From NCBI GenBank assembly GCA_016868455.1, contig VGGV01000014.1, positions 1 through 63,336 on the forward strand: a DNA stretch of 63,336 nucleotides, given 5' to 3'. The notes under the pieces are model-generated. The model saw only the letters and a list, made by a program, of their open reading frames with translations. It was not told the origin of the DNA and ran no database searches. A program made the position numbers and the translations under genes. The DNA is from Bacteroidota bacterium (GTDB lineage: Bacteria; Bacteroidota; Bacteroidia; Chitinophagales; Chitinophagaceae). Shown here in pieces: positions 49,643 to 56,956 of the stretch; position 1 is the stretch's first letter, and each line of letters opens with the position of its first letter.

Positions 49643-51022
49643 TTACTTCCCCCAGCCAAACCAGTCATTACCATTGGCATAAAGCATCAAACCCAGCAGT
49701 AATACCATTCCGGCTATTTGTGCATATTCCAGAAATTTTTCGTTTGGCTTTCTTCTTGTGATCATTTCATATAAGGTAAACATTACATGCCCGCCATCCA
49801 ATGCCGGGATGGGCAACAGGTTCATAAAAGCCAGCACAATGGAAAGAAAAGCTGTAATTCTCCAAAATGCTTCCCAATCCCAGCCATGCTTTGGAAAAAT
49901 TGAACCTATCGCTTTAAATCCCCCCACGCCTTTATACCCGCCTGTTTTAGGGTTTAATATTTTTTTGAACTGGTCAATATAAAACTTCAGCTCGGTTCCC
50001 GCCTTTCTTACCCCGGCAGGAAATGCTGAAATGAAACTGTATTTGGTCACATTCAATTTAAGCCAGCCAAGACTGTCCATTTGCTGGTAGCCCATGGCCC
50101 CATAAGGCACAAAGCCAATTTTACCCTCCTCATTTACAGGCACAGTAAGAGTTGTTTCCTGTCCGTCTCTAATTATCGTTAACAGTGCTTGCTGACTTTT
50201 TCTCCTGTTAAGCTCATTTTGCAATTCATCAAAAAATTCAAATCTCGTTGAGTCAATCCCAACTATTTGATCGTTCTTCCTGAGCCCGGCTTTATATGCC
50301 TTTGACGTATCATCAAGATAGAAAACGATAGCAGGCCGGCGGGGTTCCACAAAACCGCTTATTTCCTTATTTCTGTTTTCAACCAGCTGCCCGATCAAAT
50401 CAACCGGAAGATCCAGTTTAATCTCCTCATCATTCCTGAGGATGGTCATATTGCTGCCAAGCAGGATTTTCCGTCTTAATCTTTCATAGTCTTCGATGGG
50501 TTCGCTATCTACAGACAAAATCTTGTCTCCATTCCTGATACCAATTTTATACAAGGTGCTGTCCACTACATGCACTCCATATTTCATGGAAGCAGTCGGA
50601 ATCTTTTTTTCACCCCAAATCATCAGGATAAATGCATAAATAATAAATGCAACAATGATGTTCATAATCACACCGCCCAGCATGACAATCAGGCGCTGCC
50701 AGGCCGGTTTACTTCTGAATTCCCATTCCTTCGGGGGCTGTTTCATAGCTTCTTTGTCCATGCTCTCATCAATCATCCCCGATATCTTTACATAACCGCC
50801 CAAAGGAAGCCAGCCAATACCGTAAACAGTATCGCCTATTTTCTTTTTCACCAGCGCAAACCAGGGATCAAAGAACAAAAAGAATTTTTCCACCCGGCAT
50901 TTGAACCAGCGGGCTGTGATATAGTGACCAAACTCATGCAGTATGACAAGGATAGACAATGCCAGCAGCAATTGTCCGACCTGTAATCCGACGTTTGGCC
51001 AGTTTATAGCAAGTAGATTCAT
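49643..51022 (-). CDS. rseP: RIP metalloprotease RseP
   Basis: 459 residues from the ATG at 51022 (MNLLAINWPNVGLQVGQ); the frame is open to 51052. HEFGHYITARWF is the zinc site, LPIPALDGGHVMFTLYEMI carries the third ligand, and two PDZ-like regions lie between (around NGDKILSVDSEPIEDYERLR and AGLRKNDQIVGIDS). It cleaves membrane-spanning anti-sigma factors or signal peptides. It follows dxr on the same strand, a common Bacteroidota pair. Confidence 0.94.
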   Translation of the reverse strand: MNLLAINWPNVGLQVGQLLLALSILVILHEFGHYITARWFKCRVEKFFLFFDPWFALVKKKIGDTVYGIGWLPLGGYVKISGMIDESMDKEAMKQPPKEWEFRSKPAWQRLIVMLGGVIMNIIVAFIIYAFILMIWGEKKIPTASMKYGVHVVDSTLYKIGIRNGDKILSVDSEPIEDYERLRRKILLGSNMTILRNDEEIKLDLPVDLIGQLVENRNKEISGFVEPRRPAIVFYLDDTSKAYKAGLRKNDQIVGIDSTRFEFFDELQNELNRRKSQQALLTIIRDGQETTLTVPVNEEGKIGFVPYGAMGYQQMDSLGWLKLNVTKYSFISAFPAGVRKAGTELKFYIDQFKKILNPKTGGYKGVGGFKAIGSIFPKHGWDWEAFWRITAFLSIVLAFMNLLPIPALDGGHVMFTLYEMITRRKPNEKFLEYAQIAGMVLLLGLMLYANGNDWFGWGK

Positions 51023-51072
51023 ATTGATTATCAAAAAAAAATCTAAACCCATGGCAGATTTAGAATTGGTGT

Positions 51073-52311
51073 TTACAGTTTGATGATGTCGGCCGCAAAG
51101 GTACGGGCCTTGCCATCGCTTTCAAAATATTCCTCCAGCGTGGGTTGCTGAACAAAGGGGATGGTCTCCATCGTTCTTTCAATTACATCGGTCATATCCA
51201 GAAAGTTGATGCGGTTGCGGAGAAAAGCAAATACGGCTATTTCGTTGGCAGCATTCATCACACAGGGGAGGTTACCGCCCCGGTTCAGCGCTTCGGTGGC
51301 CAGCGCCAGGTTCCTGAATGTTTTAACATCGGGCTCCTCAAAAGTCAGCATGTTTACTTTTTTAAAATCATACCGGGGAAAATCATTTCTTAAGCGTTTG
51401 GGGAATGCAAGGGCATACTGGATCGGCAGTTTCATATCCGGCAGACCCATTTGTGCCTTAATGCTTCCGTCCTCAAACTGTACCATGCTGTGAATAATGC
51501 TTTGGGGATGAATGACCACCTGTACCTGCTCCGGCCGCAGGTTAAAAAGCCATTTTGCTTCTATCATCTCAAGCCCTTTATTCATCAGCGTGGCTGAATC
51601 AATTGAAATCTTTGCCCCCATCGTCCAGTTAGGATGCTGCAGCGCATGCTCCCTTTTTACATTCACCAGGTAATTGGGCTTTCGGCCGATAAATGGCCCG
51701 CCGGATGCTGTAAGAATTATTTTTTCAATCCGGTTTCTCATTTCACCCACCAGGCATTGAAAAATTGCTGAATGTTCCGAGTCAACAGGAATAATGGGTA
51801 CTCTTTTTTCAATTGCCTTCTTCATCACTATATCACCCGCCACCACCAGGGTTTCTTTATTGGCCAGCCCGATGGCCTTTCCGTTTTCAATTGCCCTAAG
51901 GGTTGGTTTCAGGCCGGCATAACCCACAATGGCGGCCAGCATCATATCATAGCAATCAATAGCAGCAGCTTCTTCCAGTGCTTTTTCTCCTGCAAATACT
52001 TTTATATCAGCAGATGCCAGCGCTTTTTTCACACTCTGGTATTTATTTTCGTCCCCAATCACCACCAGGTTGGGATTGAACCTCAGCGCCTGCTGAACCA
52101 GGAGTTCATTATTGCTTTGAGCAGTAAGTATCTCTACCGAGAACTTATCCGGATTGGCCGCAATCACATCCAGCGCCTGTGTACCGATGGACCCGGTGGA
52201 GCCGAATATAGCGATACGCTTTAAACTCCCGCCTCCTGTCTTTGCCAAATCTTCTGCAGGCAGGCCTGAAGGGGAATCAAAAGGTCTTCCGGTATTTGTA
52301 ATTTCACTCAT
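51073..52311 (-). CDS. dxr: 1-deoxy-D-xylulose-5-phosphate reductoisomerase
   Basis: 412 residues. NADPH-binding IFGSTGSIGTQALDVI, the catalytic region DSEHSAIFQCL (metal-binding Asp and Glu), LTASGGPFIG and SIDSATLMNKGLEMIEA with the last ligands. Second step of the MEP isoprenoid pathway. About 25 extra residues (TGRPFDSPSGLPAEDLAK, then TGGGSL) precede KRIAIFGSTG, where other members begin; no start codon lies closer, so the extension seems to be translated. Confidence 0.95.
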   Translation of the reverse strand: MSEITNTGRPFDSPSGLPAEDLAKTGGGSLKRIAIFGSTGSIGTQALDVIAANPDKFSVEILTAQSNNELLVQQALRFNPNLVVIGDENKYQSVKKALASADIKVFAGEKALEEAAAIDCYDMMLAAIVGYAGLKPTLRAIENGKAIGLANKETLVVAGDIVMKKAIEKRVPIIPVDSEHSAIFQCLVGEMRNRIEKIILTASGGPFIGRKPNYLVNVKREHALQHPNWTMGAKISIDSATLMNKGLEMIEAKWLFNLRPEQVQVVIHPQSIIHSMVQFEDGSIKAQMGLPDMKLPIQYALAFPKRLRNDFPRYDFKKVNMLTFEEPDVKTFRNLALATEALNRGGNLPCVMNAANEIAVFAFLRNRINFLDMTDVIERTMETIPFVQQPTLEEYFESDGKARTFAADIIKL

Positions 52312-52329
52312 TGGATCAGAAAGCTGGTA

Positions 52330-53838
52330 TCAGGCTGTTTGCAGGTCAACTGCCCATTTTTTTAACTCATCTGCAATTTTTCTGTCATTACTTAATCTGG
52401 GAACCTTGTTTTGCCCCCCGAGTTTACCGACTGACTTCATATAATCAATAAAGCCGTTCTTTCGTACCGGCGTTATCTTCAGTGACTGCAAAATATTACC
52501 GGCAATCAGGTCGTCATAGTATACATTTTTCCGCCGCAGGTAATGGTCCAGTTTCTCAGCGAATAAAAAAAGACTGTGCGGCAGGTTTTCAAACTCCACA
52601 AACCACTCATGGTACGATTTTCCTTCATCGCTGCTTACAAAAGGCGCCACAGTAAACTCGGTGATATGCACATCCTCTTCCTCAGCTGCTTTTAATATAC
52701 TGGCTTCCACCTCTTCACCAATAACATGCTCACCGAAAGCTGATATGAAGTGTTTGGTTCTGCCGGTAACTACCAGGCGATAAGGGTTCACAGAAACAAA
52801 CCTTACCGTATCGCCGATATTATAGCCCCATAAACCTGCATTGCTGTTGATAATAAGAGCATAATTCTCTCCTGCCTTCACATCCTTTAAAGATAGCCTG
52901 GCAGGGTTTTCATTAAATATCTCCCCTGCGGGAACAAATTCATAGAAGATACCGCTGTTGGTGTTCAGCAATAATCCTTCTGCGTTTTGTGAATCCTGGA
53001 AAGCAAGAAAACCTTCACTGGCAGGGAACAGTTCAATCGTATCCACTTTCCGGCCAATGCTTTCAAGGAGTTTTGCCTTGTATGGTTCAAAATTCACCCC
53101 ACCCTGCACCATCACACTGAAATTGGGGAATAACTCTCCTACATTCTTACCACTTCTTTTCATCAGCTCATCAAAATACATCTGCACCCAGGGCGGTATG
53201 CCGCTGATCAATGTCATATTTTTATCAATGGTTTCATCCACTATTTTCTGCAGCTTGGTTTCCCAGTCTTCAATACAGTTGGTTTCGTAAGATGGCAGCT
53301 GATTACTGCGGAGATACTTCGGCACATGGTGGTTAACTATTCCGCTCAGCCTGCCGGTGGGTATACCCCCCACCCTTTCCAGTTCAGGCGATCCTGAAAG
53401 GAATATAAGTTTGCCGTCAGCGAATTTGGTATTGCCCGTTTCAGCCATATAGCAAAGCAGGGCATTGCGGGCTGTGTTGGTATGATTGGGGATGGAATCC
53501 TTGGTAATCGGTATATACTTGGTGCCGCTGGTAGTTCCGGAAGTTTTAGCGAAATAAATAGGTCTTCCTTTCCACAGGATATTATGCCTGCCTTCTTTAA
53601 TCTTGTCAATCCAGGGCCGCATTTCTTCATAATCCATCAGTTTTACGGCCTGTCTGAATTCATCATAAGTATTCACTTTATCCAGTCCGGCACTTTTTCC
53701 CAACTCAGTATTCCGCCCGGTTTTCACCAGCATTTTCAGGATATTATCCTGATCTGAAAGGGCAGTGCCCATACCTTTGCGGATGCCTTTATATATATAG
53801 GAAGCGAACGGTTTCGCTAAAAAAGACTTGATTTTCAT
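52330..53838 (-). CDS. GH3 auxin-responsive promoter family protein (acyl-adenylate ligase)
   Basis: 502 residues from the ATG at 53838 (MKIKSFLAKPF). AKTSGTTSGTKYIPITKDS is the ATP-binding P-loop of the ANL superfamily and WGYNIGDTVRFVSVNPYRLV the later adenylation motif; the family layout is GH3. Plant members join amino acids to hormones; the bacterial substrate is not known. It lies 18 bp upstream of dxr on the same strand, so GH3-dxr-rseP may form one operon. Confidence 0.9.
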   Translation of the reverse strand: MKIKSFLAKPFASYIYKGIRKGMGTALSDQDNILKMLVKTGRNTELGKSAGLDKVNTYDEFRQAVKLMDYEEMRPWIDKIKEGRHNILWKGRPIYFAKTSGTTSGTKYIPITKDSIPNHTNTARNALLCYMAETGNTKFADGKLIFLSGSPELERVGGIPTGRLSGIVNHHVPKYLRSNQLPSYETNCIEDWETKLQKIVDETIDKNMTLISGIPPWVQMYFDELMKRSGKNVGELFPNFSVMVQGGVNFEPYKAKLLESIGRKVDTIELFPASEGFLAFQDSQNAEGLLLNTNSGIFYEFVPAGEIFNENPARLSLKDVKAGENYALIINSNAGLWGYNIGDTVRFVSVNPYRLVVTGRTKHFISAFGEHVIGEEVEASILKAAEEEDVHITEFTVAPFVSSDEGKSYHEWFVEFENLPHSLFLFAEKLDHYLRRKNVYYDDLIAGNILQSLKITPVRKNGFIDYMKSVGKLGGQNKVPRLSNDRKIADELKKWAVDLQTA

Positions 53839-53931
53839 ACTCAATGAAACAAAACTCCCGGAGGGGTTACAAATATAACGGAACCCCGGGCAATCGGGGT
53901 TATTTAATGTTCATAATTCTTTGATTCCCCG

Positions 53932-53962
53932 TTTGCAGGTACCATTTTTAACCTTACCTTTG
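53932..53962 (+). promoter_or_regulatory. Canonical Bacteroidota promoter for rplU-rpmA
   Basis: TTTG (-33) at 53932-53935, 19-bp spacer, TACCTTTG (-7) at 53955-53962. This is the clearest match in the window to the Bacteroidota promoter (TTTG-N19-TAnnTTTG). Confidence 0.7.
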
Positions 53963-53970
53963 CCGCCCCA

Positions 53971-54000
53971 ACTTCGTCCCGAATGCTTTCGGGACTTCGT
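53971..54000. repeat. Palindrome GTCCCGAATGCTTTCGGGAC between ACTTCGT direct repeats
   Basis: The 20-bp palindrome at 53976-53995 lies in the rplU leader and is flanked by ACTTCGT on both sides (53971-53977 and 53994-54000), like a small insert with a target duplication. It may also act as a leader hairpin. Confidence 0.65.
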
Positions 54001-54024
54001 TGGTCAACACTAAATTTTAAGAAT

Positions 54025-54324
54025 ATGCTAGCTGTAATAAAAGTAGCCGGACAACAGTATAAAGTGGAAAAAGACCAGACCCTGTATGTTCCCCGCCTGG
54101 AGGGAAATGCCGGTGATAAAGTGGAACTGGAAGTGCTGCTGGTGGATGCAGACGGTAAACTGTCCGTTGGCGCCGGTCTAAAATCGAAAGTAAAGGCGGA
54201 AATACTGGACCAGGTAAAAGGCGATACCGTGATTGCGTACAAACAAAAAAGAAGAAAAGGGTTCCGTAAAAAGAAAGGCCATCGCACTGAGTATACAAAA
54301 ATTAAAGTGACTTCGATAAAATAA
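54025..54324 (+). CDS. rplU: 50S ribosomal protein L21
   Basis: 99 residues, MLAVIKVAGQQYKVEKDQTL through YKQKRRKGFRKKKGHRTEYT, the full L21 signature. The ATG at 54025 is chosen; the frame extends to 53983 but that part is the leader palindrome. rpmA follows after 72 bp. Confidence 0.96.
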   Translation: MLAVIKVAGQQYKVEKDQTLYVPRLEGNAGDKVELEVLLVDADGKLSVGAGLKSKVKAEILDQVKGDTVIAYKQKRRKGFRKKKGHRTEYTKIKVTSIK

Positions 54325-54396
54325 CAAGAAACAAAACACAAACTCCGTTGCTGACAGGAGTTGTGATTTGTATTCCGGAATTTAAATAAAATAATT

Positions 54397-54657
54397 ATGG
54401 CACATAAAAAAGGTGAAGGCAGTGTAAAGAACAACCGTGACTCACAAAGCAAGCGCCTTGGTGTAAAAATCTTCGGCGGCCAGCCTGCCATCTCCGGCAA
54501 CATCATTGTTCGGCAGCGTGGCACTGTTTATCATCCCGGTAAAAATGTGGGTGTAGGAAAAGATTACACACTGTTTGCATTAAGCGATGGTGTAGTTGAA
54601 TTCAAGAAAGGAAGAAACAACAGAACCTACGTTTCAGTGATAGAAACCGGTGCATAA
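54397..54657 (+). CDS. rpmA: 50S ribosomal protein L27
   Basis: 86 residues, [20 protein letters not shown] and [17 protein letters not shown], complete L27. The N-terminus begins directly with Ala after Met, with no cleavable extension. Confidence 0.97.
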   Translation: MAHKKGEGSVKNNRDSQSKRLGVKIFGGQPAISGNIIVRQRGTVYHPGKNVGVGKDYTLFALSDGVVEFKKGRNNRTYVSVIETGA

Positions 54658-54764
54658 GCCAATCAGCTGTTCAGAATTTTGTGGAAAAAAAATTTGGGTA
54701 GTATAAAATAATTATTATTTTTACTGTCGTTAACCCATTTTTACTAAACCCTAAATTCTAAAAA

Positions 54765-54836
54765 ATGGCTACAAAGAAAAAAGCTGCTAAGAAAAAAGCT
54801 GCTCCTAAGAAGAAAGCTGCTAAGAAAAAGAAATAA
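54765..54836 (+). CDS. Tiny Lys/Ala-rich peptide (23 residues)
   Basis: ATG at 54765, TAA at 54834-54836. The product is built only of Ala, Lys, one Pro and Thr in AAKKK repeats (MATKKKAAKKKAAPKKK and so on), like the tail of histone H1-like Hc proteins. It lies on its own after rpmA, with an A/T-rich leader and a strong terminator after it, which argues that the stretch is transcribed. Alternatively it is a remnant of a longer H1-like gene. Confidence 0.6.
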   Translation: MATKKKAAKKKAAPKKKAAKKKK

Positions 54837-54864
54837 GTTTCGACAAGTTTCTTAAATGAAATAG

Positions 54865-54895
54865 AAAGTCCCGGTTTAGTTCGGGACTTTTTTTT
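54865..54895 (+). terminator. Terminator after the Lys/Ala peptide
   Basis: AAAGTCCCG / CGGGACTTT stem (9 bp), 8-nt loop, T run of eight. Confidence 0.85.
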
Positions 54896-55056
54896 GTCCC
54901 TACTGACCTCCCCTGAAGGGGAGAAACCATATACCGCCTGTTTCAGTAGAACCTGTATGGATAAAAGCTGATTGGCCACTCATAAAGTATCCGCTCCATT
55001 CAATTTCATATCCTGAACATTGACCGAAGTAGCAGATAAAAATTTAAATTAGAGGT

Positions 55057-56724
55057 ATGGATAATTCCGCCATAGCCGGCAATTTTGACCTGCTAGCCAA
55101 ACTGATGGATATTAACGGGGAAAATTCCTTTAAAACAAAAACCTACTCCATTGCAGCTTTCAATATTGAAAAGCTGCCCATGCCGCTAAAAGATACTCCA
55201 AAGGATAAACTTTTTACCATAAAAGGCATAGGCGACAGTGTGGGAAAGAAGATTATTGAGATGCTTGACACTGGCCAATTGGCTGTTCTGAATGAGTATA
55301 TCCAAAAAACCCCGCCCGGCGTAATTGAAATGCTTAGCATTAAAGGAATCGGGCCAAAAAAAATTCATACCATCTGGAAAGAGATGGGTATTGAGTCCAT
55401 CGGTGAACTGCAGTATGCCTGCAACGAGAACCGCCTCACCCTTTTCAAGGGATTTGGCGAAAAAACACAGCAGAATGTACTGGAGTCCATTGAATTTTAT
55501 TTTCAGAGCCAGGGGCACTTTCTGTATGCGCAGCTCGATGAAATTTTTCCCCAGGTAGAGGGCTATCTGAAAAAAATATTCTCTCAGGACAAAGTAAGGG
55601 TTACAGGTAATTACCGCCGGCAGGCGCTGACCATTGAAGAGCTGGAATTTGTTGTTTTGGAAACCAATGATGTAATCAAACCAAAATTTCAGACGGCCCA
55701 GCCGCCTGAACTTCTGGAAGAAAAACCCCGCACCCTTTTATACAAATTAAAAAATGGTTTAAAACTGCGGTTGTACACCGGGAGCACAAACCGTGCCGGA
55801 GAATTATTTAATACCACCGGCAGCGCTGAATTTATTGAGGCATTTAATAAAGCTTTCCCCAATCTGAAATACAAGGGTGATGAAACAGAAGATGATGAGA
55901 TCATCTTCAGCAGGGCCGGAATTGAATACATACAGCCATGTATGAGAGAACCAGCCGCTGTAATTGATAAAGCAAAGAAGAAGCAGTTACCACAACTTAT
56001 ACAACCGGAAGATATCCGGTCAATCATCCACAGCCACAGCAACTGGAGTGATGGCAGCAATACCCTTGAAGAAATGGCAGACGAATGTATTAAAAGAGGA
56101 TACGAATACCTTGTCATCTCCGACCACTCCCAAACGGCGGGATATGCCAATGGTTTGAAAGAAGACCGCATCCGGGCGCAGCACAAACAAATTGACGAAC
56201 TGAACAACCAACTCAAACCGTTTAAAATCTTCAAGAGCATTGAAAGCGATATTTTGAATGATGGCAGCCTGGATTACCCCGACTCCGTATTAAAAACATT
56301 TGACCTGGTGCTTGCCTCCGTGCACAGCAACCTGAAGATGACAGAAGAAAAAGCCATGGCCCGCCTGATCAAAGCGATTGAGAACCCTTTTACCCGCATT
56401 CTCGGCCACATGACAGGGCGTCTGCTGCTAAGCCGTAACGGCTACCCGGTTGACCATAAAAAAATCATTGAAGCCTGTGCTGCCAATAAAGTGGTGATGG
56501 AAATAAATGCACATCCCCGCAGGTTGGATATGGACTGGAAATGGATTAGCTATGCAATGGAAAAGGGTGTGCTCCTGTCTATTGATCCGGATGCACACTT
56601 CCTCTCCGGTTATGATGATGTGAAATACGGTGTGCTGGCCGCACAAAAAGGGGGACTGACCAAAGAATGGAACCTGAGCAGTTTTGGGTTGAAGGAATTT
56701 GAGGAGTGGATCAAACTGAAATAA
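55057..56724 (+). CDS. PolX-like protein (degenerate Pol-beta domain plus PHP domain)
   Basis: 555 residues. An N-terminal HhH region (FTIKGIGDSVGKKIIEML, MLSIKGIGPKKIHTIWKEMG) precedes a Pol-beta-like palm and a C-terminal PHP domain (IIHSHSNWSDGSNTLEEMA, VISDHSQTAGYANG, IESDILNDGSLDYP, DPDAHFLSGYDD), with His/Asp metal ligands intact. In the palm, the expected GS-x-RRG ... GDxD is GNYRRQALTIEELE (from residue 184): Ser and Gly are replaced and both catalytic Asp are Glu (195, 197). The polymerase is probably weak or dead while the PHP nuclease/phosphatase site remains. Family members act in base-excision repair. Confidence 0.88.
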   Translation: MDNSAIAGNFDLLAKLMDINGENSFKTKTYSIAAFNIEKLPMPLKDTPKDKLFTIKGIGDSVGKKIIEMLDTGQLAVLNEYIQKTPPGVIEMLSIKGIGPKKIHTIWKEMGIESIGELQYACNENRLTLFKGFGEKTQQNVLESIEFYFQSQGHFLYAQLDEIFPQVEGYLKKIFSQDKVRVTGNYRRQALTIEELEFVVLETNDVIKPKFQTAQPPELLEEKPRTLLYKLKNGLKLRLYTGSTNRAGELFNTTGSAEFIEAFNKAFPNLKYKGDETEDDEIIFSRAGIEYIQPCMREPAAVIDKAKKKQLPQLIQPEDIRSIIHSHSNWSDGSNTLEEMADECIKRGYEYLVISDHSQTAGYANGLKEDRIRAQHKQIDELNNQLKPFKIFKSIESDILNDGSLDYPDSVLKTFDLVLASVHSNLKMTEEKAMARLIKAIENPFTRILGHMTGRLLLSRNGYPVDHKKIIEACAANKVVMEINAHPRRLDMDWKWISYAMEKGVLLSIDPDAHFLSGYDDVKYGVLAAQKGGLTKEWNLSSFGLKEFEEWIKLK

Positions 56725-56956
56725 TATTGAATATCGAATAAAGAATGCAGAATGGCGAAATTATCAGCATGCTACTTTTCTCCTTCATGATCAGAATTCA
56801 TTGTTCTTCAGTTCTTCTGTTCCCCATTCGCTACCACCCTATCCTATAATCCTCCCCGGCCTCACCCTCTTATCCCCCTCCTTCAGAGAGGGACGGTACT
56901 GCAGAATAAATCCAAACTGTATAACTACCACATCAGCTATCTGCTACTATCAGCAT
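56725..56956. other. Convergent gap after the PolX gene
   Basis: 232 bp with no gene. Contains CCCTCTTATCCCCCTCCTTC and AGAGAGGGA near 56868-56891 (G/C-rich palindrome remnant of the cinA-boundary type). No terminator was fixed. Confidence 0.5.
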
